This document shows, piece by piece, positions 1 to 8,185 of a DNA stretch of 22,482 bases; the stretch's first letter is position 1, and every line of letters starts with the position of its first letter. The stretch lies in IMG/VR virus record IMGVR_UViG_3300031851_000210, positions 1 to 22,482 of that record; one strand, given 5' to 3'. Below the pieces are notes generated by a model. The model saw only the letters and a program-made list of their open reading frames with translations. It ran no database searches and was not told the DNA's origin. The stretch comes from a virus. The position numbers and the translations under genes were made by a program.

Positions 1-2772
1 AATGTCAGGGACAATGCAAAAGCAAAACTAAACATACCAGATCACAGTTGGGTGTACATAGACAAAGAATTTTTTGATACTATCACAGATGAAACCTATG
101 ACGACAGAGCGGCATATTTAGATAATCACTTAGATCATTTTAACAAACAAGTAAACAATACCAAAGTGTATGTTATACCTTCAAGTCACTGGAGCGATGC
201 CGAAGATGCCACAAACGGATTAGAACTTATTGATACATTTGAAAAAAATAAAAACTATTATCACACTTGGCGTAAAAGTGGTTATAAAAAAATATTAAAT
301 AGGTTCAACAGAATTTATGGTTATAGTTGGAAGAATATAATTGATCCAGATAAGTTTATTCAAGGCAAAGGTGATGTATATCAAAAATTACAAGGCATTG
401 GTATCGAAATCACTCACAAAGGCGACAGTAGAAAAGGTGCACCTGGACAAGATGATTTATTAGATGCTGAAGAAACAAAAAATACCAAAAGCGGTGAACC
501 ACTTAACAGAAGCAGTGGTATTAGTTGGGAAAATATGGAAGATGATGCAGAGCAAAAACGTTTTGATGCATTTGATTGGGAACAGTATCCAGCAAAAATG
601 AAAGATGTAGTTGCTAAAGAAATGTCTAACAAAGAAAGCAGTTTAGGTAGTTTTAAAGTAGCATTAGAAAACGTTCTTAAAAAAGTACTTGATGGTGATG
701 TAGGCATAAACCAAAGTGATTTAGGAAGACCTCTAGACAGATTGGCCAGAGCGGCTGGTGTAGAAGAAATGGACGGAGACAGTTCAAACAGTATAGCAAG
801 TAAAACAAATTGGACTAACTTGTCTGACTACTTAGGAATAGAAAGAGGTGTGAACGATCAAGGTCCAAACTTACTTTTAAAAGTTTATAATCAATTTGAT
901 GGCAACCACGAATGGAGACCTGAAGAAACCGACGAGGATGGCAAAAATGTAATTGGATTAAAAAGATGGGCCGCCGCAGTTAAAGAAGCAGAAAAATATA
1001 TCAGAGACAACTACAATGTAAGTGGTGGAAACTACTTTAGAAAGAATGTAGATGGCAGTGACGGCGATGATGTAAGCAGTATGTATAGTAATAATACAAT
1101 ATCAACATCACCAGAAAATGAGTTTGATTCAGATTACGATAAAGCCAGAGCAGACCATCCAGGCTTCGATAGAATGATGCAACGTGGTATGCAGGATTAC
1201 TTAGCACGTGGCCAAGTAAATGACCTAGTAGGATTTTTAAACAATCCAAACAATGATAATGTTTTCAAATCGCAGGTTTTGAATACTATAACAAATCGAG
1301 GTGATATGCAAAACGGTCCTTTTGCAAGTTTCCAAGATGCATTAGCAGTTACTCGTAGACAAGGTAATGAAAGTGTGTTTGCTAAATTTGATAAATTGCC
1401 TTTACAGGAACAATTAAGATACTTAGAAAGAATAGATAATAATAAATTTAAGACGATACCTAATACAATTAAAGTAGAAGGTGCTGTTCCAGATAATACC
1501 AAAGTAAGAATAATAAACAAGTTATTGTCTGATCATATGCCAGCAAGTGATATTAAAAAACAAATGGATGCCTATTTTGCAATACCTAATCCTCAAATGA
1601 TAAATGACTTTAGGTCTATGAGAGTACAGGGCGGAGATGATGCATGTTTAAGAGGAGTACTTAGAAATTATGTTAAAACATCTATGCACCCTTCACTTGT
1701 TAAAAGAGTAAACTTAAATGAAGTATATACAGGTAGTGTTTCTGATAGTAAAAAAGATGTAATAGATAAAATTTCTGCATTACCAGATGACGGAGAGCAA
1801 ACAAGTAAAATAATATCATACATAGAGCAACTTTTAAATGATATGGGTGTAGGTGGAAGACTCGCAAGTATAATGCAAGGATTAGAAAATGTAGAAGATG
1901 CAACGGTTGATGCAACAATTAAAAAGATTGCAAAAATAATTGCAAGTATAGAAATGACACCTTTAGAAAGAGCTCAATTATTTGCTATGTGGCAAAAAGA
2001 TACATTAGTTGATATTAGTAATATTACTACACCAGGTGATTATGCATTTAAAGATGTATTTAAAGGTTACGGAATAGAACTGTACATGACAGAACTAGTA
2101 GATGATTTAGCAGATGTTTCAGGATACGGAATAGGAGCAGGAGAATTTTTATTTGCTGTATTAAGTAAACGCATATCAGGAATAGGTTCCGGAAAAGGTG
2201 TTGGTGATTTAATAGTAGACGGAAAGAATGTAGAAGTAAAAACAAAGACAGCCAAAAATGCTAGGTTTGTTGACTACCATGTTAAACCAGATGATAACTG
2301 GCAATCCAAAACAAAACAATTTTATAAAGAGTTTGCAGATATAGATATTGTTGCTAATTCTCCTGCAACAGGTATAAACACAGGAGATTTAATGAATTGT
2401 TTAAGAGATCCCAAGTTAATACAAGAACCTTTAAGGGCTCAAAACTTTTTAAAACATATAAAAGGGTTATTTAATTCTCACATGCCTACATTAGATGGAA
2501 GTCAATTAACACAATTAGTAACTTTATTTAATAGTAGTAATGAAGCACAATTTAAAAAGACATATGGTGCTTTAAATATTTTAAATTATATGAATGTAAA
2601 AAATGCTAAAGGTGATTTAGATGGCATTATGTTTGTAGATAAACCTACGAAAACTATGTGTTATGTAAAAACTTTAGAAGATATACTAGCAAGAGATTTA
2701 GCAGTTGGTACAATATATACAGTAACAAAAGAGAAAAGTTATCCGTATCCTCAGATAGGACTTACAAAATGA
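1..2772 (+). CDS. Large phage protein with PD-(D/E)XK-like motif (5' end missing)
   Basis: The reading frame is open from the left edge, so the gene is partial; 923 residues are visible. A GTG at 52 is the first start-like codon, but upstream codons (reading NVRDNAKAKL) continue without a stop, so the true start is probably outside. Most of the protein is hydrophilic with no signal peptide or membrane segment. Near codons 2199-2243 it reads GDLIVDGKNVEVKTKT, preceded by a GAGEFLFAVLS helix. This E...D-(hydrophobic)-ExK arrangement resembles the active-site core of restriction-endonuclease-fold proteins. Large proteins with such a motif occur in marine T4-like phages, but I do not recognise the family or its role; a virion or DNA-processing protein is possible. 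The stop overlaps the next ATG (ATGA), implying translational coupling. Confidence 0.8.
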   Translation, partial: NVRDNAKAKLNIPDHSWVYIDKEFFDTITDETYDDRAAYLDNHLDHFNKQVNNTKVYVIPSSHWSDAEDATNGLELIDTFEKNKNYYHTWRKSGYKKILNRFNRIYGYSWKNIIDPDKFIQGKGDVYQKLQGIGIEITHKGDSRKGAPGQDDLLDAEETKNTKSGEPLNRSSGISWENMEDDAEQKRFDAFDWEQYPAKMKDVVAKEMSNKESSLGSFKVALENVLKKVLDGDVGINQSDLGRPLDRLARAAGVEEMDGDSSNSIASKTNWTNLSDYLGIERGVNDQGPNLLLKVYNQFDGNHEWRPEETDEDGKNVIGLKRWAAAVKEAEKYIRDNYNVSGGNYFRKNVDGSDGDDVSSMYSNNTISTSPENEFDSDYDKARADHPGFDRMMQRGMQDYLARGQVNDLVGFLNNPNNDNVFKSQVLNTITNRGDMQNGPFASFQDALAVTRRQGNESVFAKFDKLPLQEQLRYLERIDNNKFKTIPNTIKVEGAVPDNTKVRIINKLLSDHMPASDIKKQMDAYFAIPNPQMINDFRSMRVQGGDDACLRGVLRNYVKTSMHPSLVKRVNLNEVYTGSVSDSKKDVIDKISALPDDGEQTSKIISYIEQLLNDMGVGGRLASIMQGLENVEDATVDATIKKIAKIIASIEMTPLERAQLFAMWQKDTLVDISNITTPGDYAFKDVFKGYGIELYMTELVDDLADVSGYGIGAGEFLFAVLSKRISGIGSGKGVGDLIVDGKNVEVKTKTAKNARFVDYHVKPDDNWQSKTKQFYKEFADIDIVANSPATGINTGDLMNCLRDPKLIQEPLRAQNFLKHIKGLFNSHMPTLDGSQLTQLVTLFNSSNEAQFKKTYGALNILNYMNVKNAKGDLDGIMFVDKPTKTMCYVKTLEDILARDLAVGTIYTVTKEKSYPYPQIGLTK

Positions 2773-4286
2773 GCAAATTAAAAGAACTATTTTTAAGCAA
2801 AAAAGAATTAGAGAAAAAGAAAAAAGATCTAATGGCTGACGCCGGAGGCGGTGGCGGTGCTGGTGGCGGTGGTGCAGGAGCAGGCGGTGGAGCAGGTTCA
2901 GGTGCTGGTGCTGGTTCAGGTGGTGGCGCAGGTCCTGGTAATGGTTCAGGTGGCGGTGCTCACGGAAATTCAAGTGGAGGCGGCGGGTCTGCAGGCAGTG
3001 GTGACACTGGTTCCGCTGATTCCACACCTAGTGCTCCTTCAGGGTTCCATGGGATAGGTACTTACATGCCAGGCGCTAAACCAAAAAAGAAAAAGAAAAA
3101 GAAAAAATTTAAGTTCGGTGATGGTATATATGAAGCAATACTCCAAGAAAGAAAACTAGGTGATAAGCATTATGATAGGAACGAATTACCTCAATTAAAA
3201 CAAAAACATTTAATAGATTCTCCTTTTGATTATACATTCAAAGAGATGAATTTAAGCGACATCATACCTGTACAATCACAACGTGTTAAAGGATTAGTAC
3301 AATCGTCAGAAAAACAAATAATTAATAAAACTAATAAACCTTTAATTGTAGATAATGAAGGTTACTTGGTAAATGGACATCATAGATATGACGCCGCCCA
3401 TAATTTAAAAATGGATAAAGTTGATGTTATAGAAATTAATGCAGGCATTGAGGAATTAGTTTCCGAGTTTAGTGACTTAGTTAGTAATACAAAAATAGAA
3501 GAAGGTTTACCAGGTAGTACATTATCTTCTGAAGATCCTAGATATAAAAGTCCCAAACTATACTCATACAGAGATGAACAACTACGACAACTAAACCATG
3601 TAGATGTGGTAAGAGAATTTATTGATCCAATGGCACAAACGTTTATGCTACATGGACTTAGACTGGATTACAGTTTTAATAATACACAAGAATTTAAAAA
3701 ATATAGTCCTGGATATAGAACATTAAAGAACCTTATACAGGAATATGGCTTACACAAACAAGTTAAAATTACAAAAAGTAATCCTTTTAGTACTCCTCCA
3801 GGTCAAACAGAATTAAAATTTGGTGAAGTGGATGATCAAGACAGAGAAATGAAAGTAGAAGAAAGACCTCAACTTACTTTAAATGAATTAAGAAGTGGTA
3901 CAGAACCAGGCGGTTCCTATTTTCAATATTTAGATTTAATAAGAGGATATCTTAACAGAATAGAAATTATAAATGATGAACGTTTAATCAATTTAGACTA
4001 TATAAGAAATCTAGTACCAGGAAATCCTAAAGCAGGAATGAAGATGGACACTCCCCAAAGAACTAGGTATCGTAAAATTACAAATGATATTATATTATTG
4101 GAACAAGTAGTGGAAACTAATATTCCAAAATTAATGGCAGTACTTTATGAAATTAGAACTATACTTGTAAATCGAATGAAAAACGGTGGAGTTGAAGAGC
4201 AATCTTTAGATACATTAGACATTTACTTAAAAGATATATTAGACGAGAAGATACAACGTAATCTCAAAGCCAATAAAGACAAATAG
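2769..4286 (+). CDS. ParB-like domain protein with Gly-rich and poly-Lys segments
   Basis: A 505-residue protein. The ATG at 2769 overlaps the upstream stop as ATGA; an in-frame ATG at 2658 lies deep inside the previous gene and is less likely. Order of parts: a charged helix (1-22); an almost pure Gly/Ala/Ser segment (about 25-85); a basic stretch with eight consecutive lysines (106-113); a ParB/sulfiredoxin-like domain (about 161-224) containing PLIVDNEGYLVNGHHRYDAA, where NGHHR (202-206) is the typical signature; then a mostly helical C-terminal half without a recognised domain. ParB-like domains bind nucleotides or DNA or act as nucleases, and small phage versions are common, but the exact activity here is unknown. 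The Gly-rich part probably acts as a flexible linker and the lysine run could bind nucleic acid (inference). Confidence 0.85.
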   Translation: MSKLKELFLSKKELEKKKKDLMADAGGGGGAGGGGAGAGGGAGSGAGAGSGGGAGPGNGSGGGAHGNSSGGGGSAGSGDTGSADSTPSAPSGFHGIGTYMPGAKPKKKKKKKKFKFGDGIYEAILQERKLGDKHYDRNELPQLKQKHLIDSPFDYTFKEMNLSDIIPVQSQRVKGLVQSSEKQIINKTNKPLIVDNEGYLVNGHHRYDAAHNLKMDKVDVIEINAGIEELVSEFSDLVSNTKIEEGLPGSTLSSEDPRYKSPKLYSYRDEQLRQLNHVDVVREFIDPMAQTFMLHGLRLDYSFNNTQEFKKYSPGYRTLKNLIQEYGLHKQVKITKSNPFSTPPGQTELKFGEVDDQDREMKVEERPQLTLNELRSGTEPGGSYFQYLDLIRGYLNRIEIINDERLINLDYIRNLVPGNPKAGMKMDTPQRTRYRKITNDIILLEQVVETNIPKLMAVLYEIRTILVNRMKNGGVEEQSLDTLDIYLKDILDEKIQRNLKANKDK

Positions 4287-4300
4287 ATACTTGCTTTAGT

Positions 4301-4308
4301 ATTAAATA
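4301..4308 (+). promoter_or_regulatory. Possible weak late promoter (ATTAAATA)
   Basis: ATTAAATA differs at one position from the ATAAATA core seen elsewhere in the window. It ends exactly 5 nt before the ATG at 4314, the same spacing as the sites at 5331 and 16756, which argues that it is functional despite the mismatch. The predicted +1 would be the A of the start codon. Confidence 0.35.
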
Positions 4309-4313
4309 CTACT

Positions 4314-5339
4314 ATGGAAGTATCACCTAATTTTTATAATTATAATTACTATGCTACCCTTTCTGATACACAGAAAGTTGCTTATAATCACTCTGAACAA
4401 TCCAATGATCAAAGTAAATTAAATTTACATGATATCAGACAAATTTTACACGATAAACAATACACTGATGTAATAATGCCTGAATGGATAATCAATAACG
4501 ACAGGCCAAATTATACATTATGTACTAATTCTCATGTTACAGATAATGATACTAAATTAGAAGAAAATAAAAAAATATCATTACATAGAAAAATAATGAT
4601 GCATAATAATTATATAGATGAAGATTATGATACCAACGATAATATTAGATATTATTTAAATAGCCATGGTTTTAGATGTGAAGAATTTTCTGATACTGAA
4701 TGTATAGCATATATAGGATGTAGTCATACATTTGGCACTGGAGTTACACATGATGAAATATGGCCTGAACTTGTAAGTAAGAAATTAAACATGAGGTCAG
4801 CAAATTTAGGAGTACCAGCAGTAGGTATTGACTATTTTAATCTATATATGAATCTGTTTTTTAAAGCAGAAATAAGTAACTGTAAAGCAATAGTAGTGAT
4901 GCTACCTCCTTCCATAAGAACATCTTTCTTTTATAATTGGCAAGGAGGCGATGGATATAAGCCCGGAGAAAAAGGTACTGCTATGGGGCAATATGAATGG
5001 ATGGATGGACTTAAACATTATTCCACAGAAGATTTAAGTAATGCATCGAATATGACAAAGCAATTTGAAAATTGTCATAAAGAAGTATTACAGCACACAT
5101 TATTAAATTTAGAAAACTGCTTTGATAGAGATCTAACATCTATAAGCACAATACAAAATGTTGCAAAAGATTTAAATATTCCTTGTTTAGTCTACTCTAG
5201 TTATTACTTTACTAACGAAAGAATTAGATTAAATTTTCCTTTAGACTTTGGTAGGGACTGTGCCCATGCAGGAAGAAAATCTCATGCAAGTATGGCTGAG
5301 CAGATAGTACAAGATTTGAAGCAACAATTTGATAAATAG
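4314..5339 (+). CDS. SGNH/GDSL-like hydrolase
   Basis: A 341-residue protein with the hallmarks of the SGNH hydrolase fold. Block I is IGCSHTFGTGV, with S137 as the likely nucleophile in GCSHT. A block II-like NLGVPAVG follows. The C-terminal DCAHAGRKSH supplies a DxxH motif (D315, H318) matching block V. The family includes esterases and acyl-hydrolases acting on sugars, lipids or peptidoglycan substituents. The substrate here is unknown; glycan deacetylation or virion-associated surface processing are possibilities (inference). There is no signal peptide and no Shine-Dalgarno sequence. The gene lies 27 nt after the ParB-like gene and just behind a weak late-promoter-like octamer. Its last codons and stop lie inside the next promoter octamer. 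Confidence 0.75.
   Translation: MEVSPNFYNYNYYATLSDTQKVAYNHSEQSNDQSKLNLHDIRQILHDKQYTDVIMPEWIINNDRPNYTLCTNSHVTDNDTKLEENKKISLHRKIMMHNNYIDEDYDTNDNIRYYLNSHGFRCEEFSDTECIAYIGCSHTFGTGVTHDEIWPELVSKKLNMRSANLGVPAVGIDYFNLYMNLFFKAEISNCKAIVVMLPPSIRTSFFYNWQGGDGYKPGEKGTAMGQYEWMDGLKHYSTEDLSNASNMTKQFENCHKEVLQHTLLNLENCFDRDLTSISTIQNVAKDLNIPCLVYSSYYFTNERIRLNFPLDFGRDCAHAGRKSHASMAEQIVQDLKQQFDK
5331..5338 (+). promoter_or_regulatory. T4-type late promoter octamer GATAAATA
   Basis: GATAAATA matches the T4 late consensus TATAAATA at seven of eight positions and overlaps the end of the SGNH gene. In T4 the octamer spans about -13 to -6, which puts +1 at 5344, the A of the next ATG. Confidence 0.6.
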
Positions 5340-5343
5340 TAAT

Positions 5344-5508
5344 ATGAGGATTTCAGAAATTATTATTGAGACAACATCTGCAGGTGGCATAGCCACAGTT
5401 GCACAACCTATGGGTAAAATGATTAAACGACCTAATCCTAGTATATATGCAACCAGCAAAACGAAAAAGAAAAAAGCAAAGAAAAAAGATGAAAGCAGTA
5501 AAGGGTAA
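5344..5508 (+). CDS. Small lysine-rich protein (54 aa), unknown function
   Basis: The ATG at 5344 follows the GATAAATA octamer by 5 nt and the previous stop by 4 nt. The 54-residue product starts MRISEIIIETTSAGGIATVA, continues QPMGKMIKRPNPSIY, and ends with a strongly basic tail (TKKKKAKKKDESSKG). The IATVAQPMGK-type stretch resembles one I recall from short proteins of marine T4-like phages, but that is from memory and no function is known to me. The lysine-rich tail suggests nucleic acid binding or packaging with DNA (inference). It is too short for many ORF callers, but the promoter position and its place between genes support it. Its end overlaps the next ORF by 20 nt. Confidence 0.6.
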   Translation: MRISEIIIETTSAGGIATVAQPMGKMIKRPNPSIYATSKTKKKKAKKKDESSKG

Positions 5509-5710
5509 ACATGATTTTCTAAGTTTAATAAGTAGTTCTGAATCTAGAATATTCAATAAAGTCGATTTACAAGGCTTTACTGGGGTAAATACTTTAAACG
5601 AGCAAGAACAATATGTTGCAGAAGAACTTTATAAAAAAGACGTTTTGCAAAAAATACAAAAAGGTGCATACATTGGCTACAAAACATACCCACAAAAAAA
5701 GAAAATATAA
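5489..5710 (+). CDS. Small hypothetical protein (73 aa)
   Basis: The reading frame opens at ATG 5447, but that start would overlap the 54-aa gene by 62 nt and add a highly basic segment read out of frame from its lysine-rich tail. The internal ATG at 5489, preceded by a purine-rich AAAGAAAAAAG stretch, gives a 73-residue protein beginning MKAVKGKHDFLSLI and overlapping by only 20 nt. Composition is mixed charged and hydrophilic with no membrane segment. I do not recognise it. It sits between two other small genes in staggered frames, typical of phage small-gene clusters. The chance that it is spurious is moderate. Confidence 0.5.
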   Translation: MKAVKGKHDFLSLISSSESRIFNKVDLQGFTGVNTLNEQEQYVAEELYKKDVLQKIQKGAYIGYKTYPQKKKI

Positions 5711-6080
5711 TCCTAAACTTGCTAACAAGTTAGATAATCTAGCAAAGACTGTAGCAAAAAAAGGTATATATGTAGTTAAAAAAACTAAAACAGGTTATGA
5801 TGTTATAGATTACATTAAAAAAGAAGTACTAGTTGCTGATATACCTTTTAGTAGAACAGCAAATAACTTCTGTGATAGCCTTAATAAAGAAGGTGAAAGG
5901 GGTGTAGCACAATTAACACATCACGTTCGTGTATACCATAAACATATGAATGACATTATGTTTTATAAGCATACTATAAGAACAAGTAAAGACACTACTA
6001 AAGTATTTACAGCAGGTGTTCGTATGCAAGATAGTTTAGGAATGGTCAAAGAAGCAAAACATCACCTTGCATTTTATTAA
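5673..6080 (+). CDS. Hypothetical basic protein (about 135 aa), probable TTG start
   Basis: The frame is open from an ATG at 5613, but that start would overlap the previous gene by 98 nt. A TTG at 5673, preceded by AAAAAGG about 8 nt upstream, gives a 135-residue protein starting MATKHTHKKRKYNPKLANKL. A GTG at 5667 is another option. The body (LAKTVAKKGIYVVKKTKTGY and onward) is rich in lysine, histidine and polar residues, with a globular-looking centre (YDVIDYIKKEVLVADIPFSR). No membrane segment or known motif is visible, and I do not recognise the family. It is followed by a late promoter serving the next gene. The frame itself is convincing; the start is uncertain. Confidence 0.65.
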   Translation: MATKHTHKKRKYNPKLANKLDNLAKTVAKKGIYVVKKTKTGYDVIDYIKKEVLVADIPFSRTANNFCDSLNKEGERGVAQLTHHVRVYHKHMNDIMFYKHTIRTSKDTTKVFTAGVRMQDSLGMVKEAKHHLAFY

Positions 6081-6098
6081 AGAAAATTGTCACTAATT

Positions 6099-6106
6099 GA
6101 TAAATA
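6099..6106 (+). promoter_or_regulatory. T4-type late promoter octamer GATAAATA
   Basis: GATAAATA lies in the 60-nt gap upstream of the gene at 6141. Predicted +1 is near 6112, giving a leader of about 29 nt that contains an AGGAAG ribosome-binding site at 6130-6135. Confidence 0.65.
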
Positions 6107-6140
6107 AGAGTATAGCGGAACATATACTTAGGAAGAAACC

Positions 6141-7478
6141 ATGTTTATAAGAGATTTTAATCCAAACGGTAAAACGAAAATTAATAATATTAATAAGTTG
6201 TTGAAAGAACAATTTAATATGTCTATCAAGAATTCTTTTCCAAAGAAAGAAAAACTTGAAACTATTAAAGAAATGTCTCAAAATGCAATTATTAAACTAA
6301 AGAATACATCAAAGCAATTCCAATTAGAACCTGAATATGCAAAATATCTAGGCATTAAGGATGTCATTGATACTATGTTAGCAGAAGGCTACTATGCAGA
6401 ATCCCCTGCTTACGAATCCATGTGTCAACAGTTAAGAGAAACTGTTAAACAATTAATGGACAGTGGATACACAATGGACGAAGCAAGTGCAGAATGTATG
6501 AACAGATTCAGACAAGATAGCAGATATGCACATGAAGATGGTGTTATACTTCCTATTATTATTAAAGCGGCAAAAGAATATTACGGTGAAGGTAGTTGTG
6601 AGTCTATAGAAGAACTTGCTGTTGACGGTCCTAATACAGACCTAAACGAATACTTATTAAAAGAACTTTCCAAAGAAATAGGTGTTGAACTTACAGATCC
6701 TTCAAGTATAGATGCTATAGAAGAAAAACTTGGATTGTTTTCTGAAGTATCTGGTAAAAGCAGAGACTCAATTGTTGGCTTCCTCAACGGTTTAGAAGAA
6801 GATGCTTTATCAAATGGTATTAAGTTCTTTGGAGCCAAAGTTGCTCAACATAAAACAAACGAAGACAAATACATTATGTCTATTGCTCAAGGTGCCGTTG
6901 ATGGTAAAAAAGAAGTTGAGATAGACGGTGAAATGGAACCTGTTAAAATGTCAAAAGAAAAAGGCGAAGAGATCTTAGGCAAAAAAGCAAAAGCAAAAGA
7001 AAGCATGTTTGATGACATTATAGATGATATGCTATCAGAAGAAATTGAAGGCACTACTGTAGAAGAAGCAGAAGTTGTTATGGCTGTTAGAGCATTAGCA
7101 GATGATATTCAGGACCACGTTGAAAGACTAGGTAGAATGGCAAATGAAGATATTCCAGCAATAGCAGACCAAATGATACATGAGTTTGGTGCAGACAGAG
7201 CCGCAACATTTAAAGACTCAGCAGAGCAAGTTCTTAATCAAGCACTAGAAAGTTCAAAACAAGCAAAAGAAGGTGTTAACCAACTAGTTGGTGGCATTAC
7301 TGGTACAGGAACAGATATGACTGGCTTAGGTGATACTAGTGATTTAGGCGATATAGATAGTGACTTAGGTAGTGATTCAATAGACGACCTAGCATTAGAA
7401 CCTGAAATGGATATTAATGAACCAGCGGCGGCAGGACCAGAAGAAGAGCCACTAGGTAGAGCACCAGTAGAGGGTTAA
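6141..7478 (+). CDS. Probable virion-related protein, 445 aa, acidic C-terminus
   Basis: The ATG at 6141 has a good ribosome-binding site (AGGAAG, 5 nt upstream) behind a GATAAATA late promoter, so late expression is likely. The protein begins MFIRDFNPNGKTKINN; the body is largely helical and charged (for example ESMCQQLRETVKQLMDSGYT). The last 60 or so residues form an acidic, Gly/Asp/Pro-rich low-complexity tail (DLGDIDSDLGSDSIDDLALE). There is no signal peptide. I do not recognise a named family. Late expression and tight linkage to two small genes in the same direction suggest a structural or assembly role (inference), and the acidic tail could fit a scaffold or chaperone. The next gene begins 2 nt after its stop. 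Confidence 0.8.
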   Translation: MFIRDFNPNGKTKINNINKLLKEQFNMSIKNSFPKKEKLETIKEMSQNAIIKLKNTSKQFQLEPEYAKYLGIKDVIDTMLAEGYYAESPAYESMCQQLRETVKQLMDSGYTMDEASAECMNRFRQDSRYAHEDGVILPIIIKAAKEYYGEGSCESIEELAVDGPNTDLNEYLLKELSKEIGVELTDPSSIDAIEEKLGLFSEVSGKSRDSIVGFLNGLEEDALSNGIKFFGAKVAQHKTNEDKYIMSIAQGAVDGKKEVEIDGEMEPVKMSKEKGEEILGKKAKAKESMFDDIIDDMLSEEIEGTTVEEAEVVMAVRALADDIQDHVERLGRMANEDIPAIADQMIHEFGADRAATFKDSAEQVLNQALESSKQAKEGVNQLVGGITGTGTDMTGLGDTSDLGDIDSDLGSDSIDDLALEPEMDINEPAAAGPEEEPLGRAPVEG

Positions 7479-7480
7479 TA

Positions 7481-7831
7481 ATGCTCATTACTGAGGTAGT
7501 AAACGTAACAGAATCCTACGAAAGCGAATTACTATTAGCAGTACAAGATCTTATGTCTATGGCAATGTCTAAAGACATGAAAAAACTATCTACAGTAAAG
7601 TTTCAAGCAAAACTTAAAGATCAAGGATTCGTTGCATCAGTAGAAGAAATTATACAAGCAGTTGATAAATCAGGATATGCTAATAGTATAGACAAAGATG
7701 TTATAGTACCTAAAGATGAATTAGCAGATTTAACTAGTGATGATCCTAAAGATGAAGAACCAGAAGATAAAGTTGATGTAGGCGATATGGCAGGTGACCA
7801 AGCATTGTCAGATATCAAGGCGGAGTTATAA
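7481..7831 (+). CDS. Small acidic protein (116 aa), unknown function
   Basis: Starts 2 nt after the 445-aa gene, and its stop codon overlaps the next start by 1 nt, so it is almost certainly translated in the same operon. The N-terminal two thirds (MLITEVVNVTESYESELLLA and onward) look helical. The last 35 or so residues are strongly acidic (DDPKDEEPEDKVDVGDMAGD), echoing the acidic tail of the upstream protein. No motif is recognised. A partner of the preceding protein in virion assembly is plausible but not shown by the sequence. Confidence 0.75.
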   Translation: MLITEVVNVTESYESELLLAVQDLMSMAMSKDMKKLSTVKFQAKLKDQGFVASVEEIIQAVDKSGYANSIDKDVIVPKDELADLTSDDPKDEEPEDKVDVGDMAGDQALSDIKAEL

Positions 7832-8151
7832 TGGCTAACATATTCGTAAATGCCACACAGGCAAGAACAAATTCCAGAAACAATAGTGTTATACATGGTG
7901 AAATAAGATCTATAGAAAATCTTGTACTAGCCAATGTTGATGCAGGTGTTTTATATGCGAACGTTACTACAGGCACTACAATGACCGACAGCAATGTATA
8001 TTATAATGTATACAATTCAATTTCAACAGATCCAACAAAAAGCGATCAAATAAATTATGTTAAAGAGTATTTCGTGAACTTAGGATACGGAGTTTCCATT
8101 TTAACTAATTCTAGCTCAAATAATACTATTACCTGGAACATTTCCTGGTAA
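7831..8151 (+). CDS. Small conserved-looking phage protein (106 aa)
   Basis: The ATG overlaps the upstream stop by 1 nt (TAATG), and GGAG lies about 5 nt upstream. The product begins MANIFVNATQARTNSRNNSV and is rich in Asn, Thr, Ser and Val, with a C-terminal half (DQINYVKEYFVNLGYGVSIL then NNTITWNISW) typical of a compact alpha/beta or beta-rich fold. I recall similar short Asn/Thr-rich proteins ending in a Trp-containing strand from marine T4-like myoviruses, where they are annotated as hypothetical or structural. That is memory, not a search. A small virion component is the best guess. Confidence 0.75.
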   Translation: MANIFVNATQARTNSRNNSVIHGEIRSIENLVLANVDAGVLYANVTTGTTMTDSNVYYNVYNSISTDPTKSDQINYVKEYFVNLGYGVSILTNSSSNNTITWNISW

Positions 8152-8160
8152 GTACTAGTA

Positions 8161-8168
8161 TATAAATA
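8161..8168 (+). promoter_or_regulatory. T4-type late promoter, exact TATAAATA
   Basis: A perfect match to the T4 late octamer, 9 nt after the stop of the preceding gene. Predicted +1 is about 8174, giving a 12-nt leader before the ATG at 8186 with no Shine-Dalgarno sequence. Confidence 0.7.
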
Positions 8169-8185
8169 ACTTTTAAAAATTATAA

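Noticed and set aside
2658-2768. ATG at 2658 as the start of the ParB-like gene
   Set aside because: It would overlap the previous gene by 115 nt and add an unlikely basic segment read out of frame; the ATGA-coupled ATG at 2769 is the natural start.
5447-5488. Start at 5447 for the 73-aa protein
   Set aside because: The extra residues (lysine/arginine-rich) come from an out-of-frame reading of the lysine-rich tail of the previous gene.
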